Below, piece by piece: positions 33,751-45,024 of a stretch of 64,000 nucleotides of DNA. Position 1 is the first letter of the stretch; each line of letters begins with the position of its first letter. Origin of the DNA: Sebastes aleutianus (taxonomy: Eukaryota > Chordata > Actinopteri > Perciformes > Sebastidae); contig CAKAKS010000031.1 in the NCBI GenBank assembly GCA_916700875.1, positions 4,654,477-4,718,476 on the forward strand. The letters are read 5' to 3'. Under the pieces are notes generated by a model, which saw nothing but the letters and a program-made list of their open reading frames with translations, did no database searches and had not been told where the DNA came from. The position numbers were made by a program, and so were the translations under genes.

Positions 33751-33910
33751 CCGCGACGTCATCTATTGGTTCGTGGACTGTCGTTTTGAAGCCTCAAGTT
33801 CGGCATTTTGGCCGTCGCCATCTTGTTTTTTTGCAACCGGAAGTGACACTGGAGGGGGGTGGGGCTAAGTACAACCGAACGCCGAATAAGACATTTATGG
33901 TTGACCAACA
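33751..33910 (-). repeat. family B fragment, copy 3 (B3)
   Basis: ATCTATTGGTTCGTGGACTG, GGCATTTTGGCCGTCGCCAT, CAACCGGAAGTGACACTGG and CGCCGAATAAGACATTTATG correspond to the last third of B1 in reverse. It is cut where family F begins. Confidence 0.85.
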
Positions 33911-33914
33911 GTTG

Positions 33915-34273
33915 AATGTGTAAGGCAACATCAGGCTTGACTTAAAGATTGCCTTCTTTACTTTGTAAAACAAAATGTTACAAATAAATTCATAGATAGA
34001 AATTCACTGAATTGTTCTTTATTAATAGAAACATAAATCATACACCAGCAACTTGACTTCAAATTAACAGGAATTACAATTCAAGTGTCAACCTTTTTAA
34101 TGCTCCAACAAATTGGTCAGAACTTTAACAGGAATTAAAATTCCAGTCTATAATGTATATAGTATATAAACATAGAATTGAATTGAATAGATCGGCTCCA
34201 TTGTCACGATACCCAATGCAGCTATTTGAGTCAGTATCGGCCTAATATCCAATCCAGTATCGGTGCATCCCTA
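33915..34273 (+). mobile_element. family F copy 2 (F2), 5'-truncated
   Basis: It begins at TGTGTAAGGCAACATCAGG and runs through CACCAGCAACTTGACTTC, TTAACAGGAATTAAAATTCC and GAATAGATCGGCTCCATTG to CAGTATCGGTGCATCCCTA. Collinear with the inner and right parts of F3 (61332-61797); the left terminus TAGGGATTCACCGATCCC is missing. Confidence 0.82.
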
Positions 34274-34275
34274 AT

Positions 34276-34772
34276 TTTGAAGCCTCGGGTTCTGCATTTT
34301 GGCTGTCGCCATCTTGGTTTTTGCAACCAGAAATGACACGAGTGGGTGGAGCTAAGTACAACCAAACACCGAAAAATACATTTTCAGGTGACCAAAATGT
34401 TATAATTGACTTTCATTAACTGAAAACACACTGTGAAAGGGATAAACTCCTAAGACGAAAACACGTCGTAAGTAGCCCCGCCCTAAAGCATCCCCTGCTT
34501 TATGGTCTATTTGACTCTAAATGAGACCATAATTTACTAAATGAACATCATGCTGTATTGAAGAAGACTTGAAACTAGCGATTGAGACCATAAACTCATG
34601 TTTACAATGTTTACTGAGGTAATAAATCAAGTGAGAAGTAGAATCATTTTCATTTTCAGAGTTCTTTTTGCAACCAGAGGAGTCGCCCCCTGCTGGCTGT
34701 TAGAAAGAATGCATGTTTAAGGCACTTCAGCATTAGCTTCACTTCTCAGACCCCGGAGTTTTCCCACTGGTC
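34276..34772 (-). repeat. family B repeat, copy 4 (B4), 5'-truncated
   Basis: It starts at GAAGCCTCGGGTTCTGC, repeats the GTCGCCATCTTGGTTTTTGC part already present in B3, and continues through CTGAAAACACACTGTGAAAG, CCCCTGCTTTATGGTCTATT and GAGGAGTCGCCCCCTGC to AGACCCCGGAGTTTTCCCAC. The overlap in content with B3 shows these are two B copies, not one split copy. An AAACACGTCGTAAG junction replaces the usual middle segment. Confidence 0.85.
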
Positions 34773-36651
34773 GGTACATATCCATACAGTTTGAATCAAA
34801 TTTCTCATCTAGAATACATGACTTATTCACTGATGGCAAAGTTGTAATAGAAAGCACATAAGATTCTAAAAAAAAAAATTTGCGGTGAGCTGAGTGTAGA
34901 CGCCCTGGAGGCAGGACAGAGTCGGGGACTAAACCCAATTCCATCTTCGGTATCACTTCCCTCTCTCTCTCTCTATAATGAGCTGATGCTGCTTTGAGCA
35001 AATTGAGCCTCACCTCTTGGAAAAGGTGCAAAACGGAGTGTTTTAGTCACTCTTTTTGCTGACAGCCATCAGAGTGTACAGCACTTCCTACCGAATTGTC
35101 CCAGCCTCAGCGATTTAGGGATGCTGGCGATGCAGGACACCTGAACTGTCACACGACAGACTTTCTCTACTTTGGGACTATTCTATATGCGAAATTTACC
35201 CACATGTTTCCCACATGTTTCTGTGCGAACACATCTGTTTTAAAACAGATATTAATGCAGAGACACACCATCATTTTCTACACACTAATATATTCAAATA
35301 GCAATCCATATCCAAACAGGCAGGCCCAAGTGTAAGTGTACATTTTTTTGTTATTTCCTTCTTCACAAACCAAAACACTTTCTGCAACCTGTTATTTGCA
35401 CCCTTTACAATGAAAATCACAAAGTGCGTAACAATAAACACAAAACACAATTCATCCGTAAGATATGCATGAATTCCGAGAGAGACCCCTCGCAGCATTC
35501 ATATTCAGCTCTTATTATGTTTTTGCTTGACTGTGCCTAAATTGTTTCCATGAGAGCCGAGGCTTTTCTGACAAGAATCTTGCAAAGCATCCTGCTTGAC
35601 ATTCAAATAGCGGCAGGCGGATCTGCTGCACGAGGGGGCTGACTGTGCACAGTTTGCATTAGATAACGCTTACAAAACTACCTTTGTAACTGTTTAACAA
35701 GGTCAGACATTCGTTCATCTTGTAGCTTATAGGCAACAAACACATTTAAGGGGGGGGAACTTTACTATGTAAACACATTTGTGCTCTCTCCTCGGAAAAA
35801 AACAAACAAAAACGGAGGCTTACGTTCAATCGAAGATGTCAACACAAATCATGCTAGATAAACCTTTAAAATAATTACAAAGAGCTTCAGAGCCTTTAAG
35901 CCCTTTTAGATTCAGAGACAGGGAACCGGGGCTGACCACTGGATCCAGGGATTTAGAGACCCTCAATTCACAGGGCTGCCAACAAACGCTGCATAAGAAC
36001 AAAGCTTTGTACACACGCCGAAGTCTGCCCTTTGAAATTTGTTTATCGGGTCGTACATTTAATTCTCACTCTTGATTATTCTGACTTTATTGAAATGCAC
36101 AGTCACACGCACACTCACATGCTAAAAGCTTGTAGGCTGATTTACCAGTCTACACACACGCAGTGGTAGTTTTATTTTATTCTGGCAGCTGGGAGACGCG
36201 GCTCCCATGGCTCAAATATTGCCACAGAATAGAGCATAATCTTTGGAACAGCTGTGGCTGGAGATAAAACCTTAATCAGGTGAAGGGGAGCTCGGTAATA
36301 TAATAACCTGGAGCCTGAGAGTCACCAAAGATGCACCGATAGACACAAAAGAGCACTACTTGATAATCTTGGTTCGGGAGCTTACTTACCTGACTATCAT
36401 GGCCCACTGAGAACTGGATAGACATGATGGGGGGACTTAATGAAAAACCCATTCATGTTTCTTAGTGCTCGAAGATAGTGGGACAAGATAGAAAGACGAG
36501 GGGGAGAGGCAGTCAGGGTGAATACCTTCTCATTACACACCTTTGAGTCCTGACATAGACGTTGAGGAGATGGCTAAAACTGACACGTGTTAAATGTAGC
36601 ATGTTCCACTGAATTTAGTGACATTGGGAATTATTTTAACCATAACAACAT
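34773..36651. other. unique stretch, no gene recognised
   Basis: A short TC run near 34960. The block near 36160-36330 (CCATGGCTCAAATATTGCCA, CCTTAATCAGGTGAAGG) looks unique and could be regulatory, without proof. Confidence 0.4.
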
Positions 36652-36657
36652 GATATA

Positions 36658-36685
36658 TATCTATATCTATATATAGATATAGATA
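36658..36685. repeat. perfect 28-bp palindrome
   Basis: TATCTATATCTATA followed by its exact reverse complement, with no loop. Probably a simple-sequence product of TATC/GATA units. Confidence 0.95.
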
Positions 36686-37010
36686 CAACTTTTAGGACAT
36701 AATGGTTTAAATAAGGGCTATTAGAGTGTTCTTACTAAAAATCGTACACTTATTTATGGACATTTCTTTCCCAATGTAAAAAAAGGTATTTTTGGGTCCA
36801 ATGGCATCACGGACGGACACAGAAGTTTTAGTACCGACGTTTGGCCACTACGAAAATTTGCATCAAAGGTGCACTTCCTTGGGATTTGCATTTGCCGGCT
36901 TGCAGTCATCTTCTTCACTTCACTTCTTTGTTATCGCATTGCTATGTTTATTTCTGCGTTACCGTCCCCCAACTGTCAGTGAGCAGTAAAGTGACCGAGT
37001 CATTGTTTTA

Positions 37011-37585
37011 ACAGGGTTTGTCACGAGTAAGTCTCAAGTCTTTGCACTCGAGTCCCAAGTCAAGTTCTAAGTCGACATGCAAGTCTCGAGTCAAGTCTAG
37101 TCAAGTTCTGATAAAGTTTAAGTCTCAAGTCAAGACTGACAAGTCCTAAGTCAAGTGTCAAGTCTTAAACCTTGAGTTTCAAGTCCTAAACAAGTCCTAA
37201 TGCCATTTGAGTCTCCGTCTGTAATTTTCAACACATTTTGCATACTGCAATTTGTTTTTTGTTGACCACTGCATAGTTTCTGTACGTGAACAAAATTATC
37301 TTTGGCATATTTTTTTACAACTGGCACTCAGTAAAGTAACATTAGTTTTTGATTGGATTGTTGTCAGATTGGTTCAAACAAATAACATACTTTTCAATAT
37401 TTGGGCTTGGTGAAGGTATCAAGTATTTTCATGTAAAAAGACTCAAGTAAAAGTGAAATCACGAGTCACTGGTGTTAAAGTCCAAATCGAGTTGCAAGTC
37501 TTTTTTTGATTTTTGTCAAGTCGAGTCTAAAGTCATCAAATTTGTGACCCGAGCCCAAGTCATGTGACTCAATTCCACACCTCTG
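37011..37585. repeat. AAGTC-rich interspersed repeat (L)
   Basis: Many AAGTCTCAAGTC/CAAGTCAAGTC units at 37020-37200, then ACATACTTTTCAATATTTGG, GAAGGTATCAAGTATTTTCA, CGAGTTGCAAGTC and GTGACCCGAGCCCAAGTCAT, ending GTGACTCAATTCCACACCTC. This arrangement is a common fish repeat; no coding sequence. Confidence 0.7.
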
Positions 37586-38820
37586 TCAATTAGTAGAAAA
37601 GCATGGCACCATTAGCAGGGAAGTGTACCACATGCATGTGCACCCTTAAGGGCCTGCATGTTACCAACAAAATGGGGACCCATTCATAAAGACATTCCTC
37701 CGTGGTGCTACTAGTGGTAAAAAAAAAAACTCCACAGGGTTGCTTTAATGTGAATTAAGAAGAGAAGATGGGAAATTATAATGCAGTAATTTGGTGTATT
37801 TACTGTAAGTGAATGAACATTTCCGACTACAAATAAATCCTAACAGCTCCTGTACTGATTCATATCAATGTGATCCTAAAAAGTGATTGAAAAAGTGATG
37901 GATCTAGAGTTGTCATTGTCATTGAAAGTTCTCCAATAGTTTTCAAGGAAGTGAAACTCTCCATGTCATGAGGTTTTTAATATATAATCATAAGGTATGG
38001 AAGGCAAAAGCAACTGCAAGTTGATCTTGTCTGACCAAGTAAGTCAGTAATTTGGATGACCTTTTACTTTGCCTGGATAAAATTAGAACCCGGCAGCGCT
38101 TTTATTATTGGCTTTCTGAAGCCTGAAAGAGATGCAGATAGAAACAGTCTAGATACCAAACTAGAGTCACAAGGACACATTCTCCATGGCCCAATGCCAT
38201 CGCTCCCCCTCCTGAGGCCTTGAGCCCTGAACCCTCAGGGACTTCACCTGGTAAATGGTTGAATGTGAGAGGCTGCTTGAAATGGTATAAATCTGAATGG
38301 GACGGCACTTTGCGGCAACATATCACGTTACCTTGACGACACAAGACATGTTATGTACAATTGTGGGCTTTTATTTTACAATTTTACTGCCTGATTTGAA
38401 CGTCTTCCGGGCTCTTGCCTTTGGAGACGAGAGGTAATTGTCTAATTTACTTGTTTTTGTAAAAGAAATGCTTGATGAATAAACTTGGTGTGTAATATAG
38501 CCTATGCTTTCATTCCTCTGATTTCATGTGTTTTTTTTATGTGCCATTTTAAATCCTTAATGACAATGGGCTGGTTCTGTGTAAATTTAATATGCCAAGC
38601 TGATCACCCATGTGCAGTCCTCTTTATTTTTTTTACACCCCCGGGCTTCCCCTGGTAACACTCGTGTATACCGTCACAGCACTATGAATTGTGGGTAATT
38701 CCCTCAGGCAAAGGACTTATGGATAGTATGCATGAAGGGCTCAAAATGTCGACAGTACAAGAGAGTCCTCAAGCACTTGACGATTTGATGACAGTGAGGT
38801 AGCCCTAGAAGCCCTCTGAA
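37586..38820. other. unique stretch, no gene recognised
   Basis: No motif-bearing frame. A possible element end (CTCCACAGGGTTGCTTTAA, to 37747) was noted without a partner. Confidence 0.45.
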
Positions 38821-39608
38821 GCCCTGTTTAGACCTGGCATTAACATGCGTCCTGAGTGATCCAATCACAAGTGGATGGTTCTAAAAAACAAACTTAAAAA
38901 AAACGTCAGTTAAGTAGGCGGTCCTTAAAGGTCCCATATTGTAAAAAGTGAGATAGTCATCTCTGTTTTAGTATAAAGCAGGTTTAAGTATTATATAAAT
39001 ACCGTGAAAGTATTGAAACGTTCAATATATGGAGAAATACGCACAACCCGTATTCAGAAATTGTGCATTTGAAACAAGCCGTTAGGATTTCTGTTCATTT
39101 GTGATGTCACAAATATACAATATTTAGACCATTACACAGTTTTAAACGTAAACATTCTAAATGTGTCCCAGTTTATTTCCATTTGCAGTGTATGTGAATG
39201 ACATCAGCTGACAGGAAGTAAATATGGACGCAAACCGTTGCAATTCAGTTGAAAAGCACTGAAACAAAGTGTTTCAGACGGAGGGTAAATACAGGCATAT
39301 TCAGGCAGACAGTATGAGGAAAATAATGTGTTTTTTGAACATTACAGCATGTAAACATGTTCTAGTAGAAACATAAAATACAAGTATGAACCTGAAAATG
39401 AACATGATATGGGACCTTTAATGTGGCCCAGGACACGTACATACTGCTAAAAGAATGTGGCCATTTGTGGCCCAGACCACCTCTGAATGTGGTCTGAGCA
39501 ATCAAATCTCAATGCATCCTCAATGAGTGCGTTCACACCTGTACTTAAAACTGTCCACTTGTGATCCGATCACTCAGGACGCATGCTAATACCAGGTATG
39601 AACAGGGC
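38821..39608. mobile_element. hAT-like element Q, split by A3
   Basis: GCCCTGTTTAGACCTGGCAT then ATGCGTCCTGAGTGATCC at the left, and GGATC-to-GCATGC sequence ATCACTCAGGACGCATGC, ACCAGGTATGAACAGGGC at the right, make inverted repeats of about 50 bp. No coding content. A3 interrupts it. Confidence 0.78.
38925..39421 (+). mobile_element. TTAA MITE family A, copy 3 (A3), nested in Q
   Basis: TTAA-AGGTCCCATATTGTAAA to GATATGGGACCT-TTAA, both ends intact and TTAA duplicated within Q. The interior is collinear with A2. Confidence 0.93.
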
Positions 39609-40808
39609 CACCGACTCTGCGGGAATGCGCCTCAAAGTCTGTGAGTCTGTGTGTGTGTGGACATTGGGATTGGGCCCATATCACTTCCCACAGGCCCTTT
39701 CTCGCGGACCTTGGGCACCCTCATTGTGTTCCCACCTGACATCCACACCCACCTTCACACCGGCCTTTAATTCTCTCATCAGCTCCCAGTATATAATCTT
39801 GTCAATAGCCGCTGTTCCTTGCCAGATCTATTGCCTATTATGTTCTAGCCTACCTGCCCTGGTTACCTGTTCCTGCCCCGATGGATTGTCTGTCTGAGGC
39901 CTTATGAATGTAAACACAACTTCACATCGAATGGCCCGCCCAGTGAGACTGAAAAGCCAATCCGTCCACACTGAAGTCTCAATACTGTAAAAGGGATCAC
40001 AATTGCCATTCAAATCTCTCTCATGCAACAGAAGGTTCTGATTCATTTCAGATATCTGTATTTTAGATTTCCATAGACTCGTCTACAATGAACAAGACGA
40101 ACGAGCAGTTAGAGGTTCATTTTATCGCTCTGCTTATTTCATCTTTAGAAAGACGCATGGCTGTTGATGAAAAGATTCGCTGATTGAATCTGTCATGTCT
40201 TTGTCACGAGAGTCTCTCCATTTTGCCACTTTGACATACAGTTTTCGCTTGATGTTTTGTTAGAAAAAGAAAAGAAAAGGACTGTGCTGTATGACAAAAA
40301 GAGTTCACTGTAACCTTCAGAAGTATGGCACTATAAATATCTTGCTTAAGAATAGGTTCCTACATTTCCTGTAGAGCATATTAATACGATGACCAGTGAA
40401 ATGACCAAAGCTAATAATAAATACCATTTATCATAGGGAGTTGTATACAAACCACAATGGGCCTTTTGTCTACATCATTTTCATTATGTCCAGATTTTAA
40501 AATACCATTAAAATTCAAATTTAATGCAGTTAAGGGGTTGTTCTCTTTTTGATATCAGTTCATTTAATACCTGTGGCCATCATACACCAGCAGCAGGAAT
40601 ATTATGTGCTTTGCTTTTGAAGCTTCTAATTTGAGGCATGCACTGCATGTAATTATGCACAAACAGCGTGTGCACCTTGATTAATCAGTTAACTCAGTTG
40701 ATTAGTTAAAGCATTTTCTACCTGCCTAAGAGTCCAACTAAATGCACCCCGTGACACATCTTCAGCAGGGGTCCTTCTCAGAGATTTAAAGCTGACCGGA
40801 GGACATGG

Positions 40809-40811
<3 letters not shown>
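39609..40811. other. unique stretch, no gene recognised
   Basis: The 104-codon frame at 39583-39897 has no motif and begins inside Q. Nothing else seen. Confidence 0.45.

Positions 40812-40848
<37 letters not shown>
40812..40848. repeat. (GA)n microsatellite
   Basis: About 18 GA units. Confidence 0.95.
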
Positions 40849-40849
<1 letters not shown>

Positions 40850-40978
40850 ACTTATTGAAGATCCAAGGTGTGTTTGATCTCCATCTCTACGAGCTCCCTC
40901 TCAGTAGAAACACACATTGGCGTTTTTCCTTTAGTAAGTTCGTATGATAACATCATACAGGAGTTAACTGGTTCAGAT

Positions 40979-41839
40979 CAGTGGGGCAACTCCGGGGTCT
41001 GAGAAGTGAAGCCAATGCAGAAGTGCCTTAAACTTGCATTCTTTCTAATAGCCAGCAGGGGGCGACTCCTCTGGTTGCAAAAAGTAGTTTGTTTGTATAG
41101 AAGTATAGTGTTTTTGTCTTAGAACTTAATGGTCCCATATTGTAAAAAGTGAGATTTTCATGGCTTTTATATTATAAAGCAGGTTTAAGTGCTTTATAAA
41201 TACTGTTAAACTATCAAAACACGCAATATATGGATAAATACACACAGCCCGTATTCAGAAATTGTACGTTTGAAACAAGCCGTTTGGATTTCTGTCCATT
41301 TCTGATGTCACAAATATACAATATTTAGACAATGTCACAGTTTTAAATGTAAATATTCTAAATGTGTCCCAGTTTATTTCCTGTTTCACTGTATGTGAAT
41401 AACATCAGCTGACAGGAAGTAAACATGGACCCAAACTGTTGCCTAGCAATGCAATTCCGTTGCCATTCCGTTGAAATGCAGTAAAACGGAGCGTTTCTGA
41501 CAGAGGGTGAATACAGGTATATACAGACAGACAGTATGAGAAAAATAATTTGTTTTTTTAACATTAAAGCACGTAAACATGTTCGAGTAGAAACACAAAA
41601 TACAAACATGAACCTGAAAATGAGCATAATATGTCCATTTTTACTTTTCTGGTTGCCTGAAAATGTCTTATTGAAGCATTTTGTTGTACTTAGCTCCACC
41701 CTCTTGTATCACTTCTGGTTGCAAAAAACCAAGATGGCGACGGCGTAGAAATGTCCAACTTGAGGCTTCAACACAGCAGTCCACAAACCAATGAGTGACG
41801 TCATGGTGACTACGTCCACTTCTTATATACAGTCTATGG
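40979..41839 (+). repeat. family B repeat, copy 5 (B5), split by A4
   Basis: The left part 40979-41125 (GTGAAGCCAATGCAGAAGTG, CCAGCAGGGGGCGACTCCTC, then TTTTTGTCTTAGAAC) joins the head of B to the TCTTGGAAC region with a large internal deletion. The right part, from about 41634 (GGTTGCCTGAAAATGTC, TGTACTTAGCTCCACCC, GTTGCAAAAAACCAAGATGG), ends at TATATACAGTCTATGG. A4 sits between them. Confidence 0.82.
41126..41633 (+). mobile_element. TTAA MITE family A, copy 4 (A4), right end lost
   Basis: It starts TTAA-TGGTCCCATATTGTAAA and is collinear with the other A copies up to GAGCATAATATG, then changes abruptly to B sequence without GGACCTTTAA. The terminal bases were deleted together with adjoining B sequence. 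Confidence 0.88.
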
Positions 41840-41850
41840 TACACAGCTCT

Positions 41851-42198
41851 TTAAAGAAACAGTGTGTAACATTTAGGACGATCTATTGGCAGAAAGGACA
41901 TATAATATTAATAACTGTTTTCTTTAGTGTATGATTACCTGAAATTTCGTTTCGTTACCTTAGAATGAGCTGTTTATATCTACATATGGAGTGGGTCCTC
42001 TTCACGGAGATGGCCACCATGTTTCTACCGTAGCCCAGAATGGACAAACCAAACACTGGCTCTAGATAGGGTCATTCCAGTTTTTGTGTCAGCCACCATA
42101 GTTCTCCTACACTCTTGGCACACGGAAGAAGCTTCAGTTGGTTGCAATCTGAAACCTCACCGCTAGATGCCACCACATCCTACACACTGCACCTTTAA
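41851..42198 (+). mobile_element. TTAA MITE family C, copy 3 (C3)
   Basis: TTAA-AGAAACAGTGTGTAACA to CTACACACTGCACCT-TTAA, both ends intact. The interior matches C2: GGCCACCATGTTTCTACCG, CAGTTGGTTGCAATCTG, CACCGCTAGATGCC. It lies only 11 bp after B5. Confidence 0.93.
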
Positions 42199-42598
42199 TA
42201 GAAGGTTTTATGTTGTTGAGCAGTAAGACCAGAAGAAAACCCCATAAAATCCTCATATATGTACTACCTGACCTAGCTGTATTTCTATACTACAGGGCTT
42301 TGAAATATGTCGAACATGATATCTGGGCTGCGGTCTTAGAGAATTTGTGCATTTGGCAGTGTCAGTCTGCGGTCAGTTTTGAACCAACCTTATCAGGAAA
42401 TGTCAGGCCTTCAATCAATCCCTCCTTTGGTATACACTTGATACCACCCAACTATTTCCCCTGTTATTCACACAGAAAAATTGCACTGTATAATTACAGT
42501 GGGAAGAATATAGAGCCTGATGTACTTACAGTAAGACAGGGTGTAAATAAAGCCTTCACATCAGCCAGAATAGTTTTTAAAAAACAAACATGTACATA
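42199..42598. other. unique spacer
   Basis: A 137-codon plus-strand frame (42210-42623) runs from here into the transposon repeat and has no motif; not a gene. Confidence 0.5.
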
Positions 42599-42815
42599 CA
42601 GACGTAGGCAAAGTTGTTGGTAACGTTCCGTTAAAGAGAGAAAAACCCACAATGGTCACTGAAATAACTTGAAACTGACAAAAGTAATAATAAATAAAAA
42701 TTCACTGAAAATTAACTAATGAAAATCAGATATTGTTTTTGAATTATGGTTCAGCAGAATCATTTAAAAAAACAAACTAATGAAACTGGCCTATACAAAA
42801 ATGATGGTACTCTTA
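42599..42815 (+). repeat. Tc1-like left terminal inverted repeat
   Basis: From CAGACGTAGG to about AAAAATGATGGTACTCTT. Reverse complement of 44003-44218 apart from a few substitutions. Confidence 0.9.
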
Positions 42816-42817
42816 AC

Positions 42818-43837
42818 TTAATATTTTGTTGCACAACCTTTTGAGGCAATCACTGCAATCAAGTGATTTCTGTAACTCTCAATGAGACTTCTGCACCTGT
42901 CGACAGGTATGTTGGCCCACTCCTCGTGAGCAAACTGCTCCAGCTGTCTCAGGTTTGAAGGGTGCCTTCTCCGAATGCATGTTTCAGCTCCTTCCACAGA
43001 TGTTCAATAGGATTTAGATCTGGGCTCATAGAAGGCCACTTCAGAATAGTCCAATGTTTTGTTCTTAGCCATTCTTGGGTGTTTTTAGCTGTGTTTTGGG
43101 TCATTATCCTGTTTGAGGACCCATGACCTGCAACTGAGACCAAGCTTTCTGACACTGGGCAGCACATTTCGCTCCAGAATGCCTTGATAGTCTTGAGATT
43201 TCATTGCACCCTGCACAGATTCAAGACACCCTGTGCCAGATGCAACAAAGCAGCCCCATAACATAACCGAGCCTCCTCCATGTTTCACATTAGGTACAGT
43301 GTTCTTTTCTTTGGATGCTTCATTTTTGCGTCTGTGAACATAGAGCTGATGTGACTTGCCAAAAAGCTCCAGTTTTGTCTCATCTGTCCAAAGGACATTC
43401 TCCCAGAAGCTTTGTGGCTTGTCAATATGCATTTTGGAAAATTCCAGTCTCGCTTTTTTATGATTTGGTGTCCTCCTGGGTCGTCTTCCATTAAGTCCAC
43501 TTTGGCTCAAACAGTGACGGATGGTGCGATCTGACACTGATGTACCTTGACCTTGGAGTTCACCTCTAATCTCTTTGGAAGTTGTTCTGGGCTCTTTGGT
43601 TACCATTCGTATTATCCGTCTCTTCAATATGTCATCAATTTTCCCCTTGCGGCCACGTCCAGGGAGGTAGGCTACAGTCCCATGGACCTTAAACTTCTGA
43701 ATAATATGTGCAGCTGTAGTCACAGGAACATCAAGCTGCTTGGAGATGGTCTTATAGCCTTTACCTTTAACATGAAGGTCTATAATGTTCTTTCTGATCT
43801 CCTGAGACAACTCTCTCCTTAGCTTTCTGTGGTCCAT
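42818..43837 (-). pseudogene. Tc1-family transposase (DD34E type), frameshifted
   Basis: The start is the ATG at 43837 (MDHRKLRRELSQEIRK); an upstream in-frame ATG at 43873 lies in the untranslated leader and is not typical of the family. Residues about 1-110 form the paired-like DNA-binding region with two helix-turn-helix units (YKTISKQLDVPVTTAAHIIQ and TSVSDRTIRHCLSQSG), joined by a basic GRGRKGK linker. The catalytic domain follows: first Asp in LWTDETK, the glycine-rich GGGSVMLWGC box, second Asp in QDNDPKH. There a 2-base loss in a CA run (about 43087-43092) shifts the frame and gives a stop at 43085. The remaining third continues in another frame (42949-43167) with the catalytic Glu in NPIEHLWKEL; a second, 1-base loss near 42977 breaks it again. 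The original stop is at 42818-42820. About four residues also seem missing after GRRPRRTP. Full-length relatives have about 340 aa, which matches the span. It cannot make active transposase. Confidence 0.95.
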
Positions 43838-44002
43838 GTTCAGTGTGGTACACACCATGATACCAAACAGCACAGTGACTACTTTTCACCCTTTAAATAG
43901 GCAGACTGACTGATTACAAGTTTGAAGATACCTGTGATGCTAATTACAGGACACACCTTAGTTTAATATGTCCCTATGGTCACATTATTTTACATCTTTT
44001 CT

Positions 44003-44218
44003 AGGGGTACCATCATTTTTGTCCTGGCCAGTTTCATTAGTTTGTTTTTTAAAATGATTCTGTTGAACCACAATTCAAAAACAATATCTGATTTTCATTA
44101 GTTCATTTTCAGTAAATTTTTATTTATTATTACTTTTGTCAGTTTCAAGTTATTTCAGTGACCATTGTGGGTTTTTCTCTCTTTAACGGAACGTTACCAA
44201 CAACTTTGCCTACGTCTG
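44003..44218 (-). repeat. Tc1-like right terminal inverted repeat
   Basis: Mirror of the left terminal repeat, from about GTACCATCATTTTTGTCC to TGCCTACGTCTG. Confidence 0.9.
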
Positions 44219-44255
44219 TATATATATATATATATATATATATACAGTATATATT
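44219..44255. repeat. (TA)n microsatellite
   Basis: TA run directly next to the transposon end. Confidence 0.93.
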
Positions 44256-45024
44256 TCTCAGGAGATATCAGATGTTGCACATCTCTTTCTCTGTGTAGAA
44301 ACAAATATGGAATCTAGCACTTCGGTAATGCATTTTACAGCCAGCCAGAAAAACAATTTGATAAGAAATTGCATGATAATTTAGAGAGATAAAATGTAGA
44401 ACAAATGAAAAATAAATAAACTTGCACAGCAAATGTACAACTCTGATAAATAAAAGTACATCATGGTATATAAATTTATGCGAACCAAAAAAGGATTAGT
44501 TTACAGATGAGAACTCTCCAAGTTGAACTACAGGAGACACACTTCAGCTCACTCTATACTGACCACAATCTTGCCTCATCCTTCGATGTGGGGGGTAGTA
44601 TCCAGCAGATCCAGTTCAGAGGAGCAAACTACAGATGCAGTGCTGACACCATGCTGTAACAGATCAAGACAGAGTAGAAATAACAGAGATTTCTTTCTTC
44701 TAAGAGGGGTTCCACCCTATACACAGCAGAAAAAAATATATATATGTCTTTTGTTCCTAAACTGCCTCTGTCAACTGGAGAGAGATGTGAGACTTCTGTA
44801 GTGTTTACTGAACATAGTGAACATATGCTCTCTCCTGTGCAACTGTTGGGTCTACCGGTTTGTGTTTTGAATACCAATAGCGGCCAAAACACATTTGTTC
44901 TTAAAAATGTTTTTTTAGGAATAAATACTCGCTGTGCAAAAAGGGAGGTAATTAAAGCTGAATACATATTTGTATCTTAAGTTAATTTTAATACCATAAT
45001 ACATTCCTCATTCGATTATTTGTA
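44256..45024. other. unique stretch, no gene recognised
   Basis: Frames at 44523-44980 overlap on both strands without motifs. Confidence 0.5.

Larger units (their letters stand above)
42599..44218 (-). mobile_element. Tc1-like transposon, complete but defective
   Basis: A 1,620-bp element bounded by CAGACGTAGGCAAAGTTG and CAACTTTGCCTACGTCTG, with TA on each side, the mariner/Tc1 target. The terminal inverted repeats are about 215 bp (42599-42815 and 44003-44218), long as in fish Tc1 elements, and nearly identical. Each contains GAAATAACTTGAAACTGAC and GAACGTTACC/GGTAACGTTC. Between them a single transposase reading frame on the minus strand is broken by two frameshifts. With ends this complete it is among the younger insertions in the window. 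The flanking (TA)n at 44219 onward may be the target or later expansion. Confidence 0.95.

Noticed and set aside
37020..37200. Short AAGTC repeats resembling a CRISPR array or satellite
   Set aside because: Units are irregular without constant spacers; it is part of a known type of fish interspersed repeat.
39770..39895. CTGTTCCTTGCCAGATC and TGGTTACCTGTTCCTGCC, like the end of a fish LTR retrotransposon
   Set aside because: Too short and diverged, no second LTR, primer-binding site or TG...CA boundaries seen.
42210..42623. 137-codon plus-strand frame before the Tc1 element
   Set aside because: It runs into the transposon terminal repeat and has no recognisable domain.
43547..43822. Plus-strand frame opposite the transposase
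   Set aside because: Shadow of the minus-strand transposase coding sequence.
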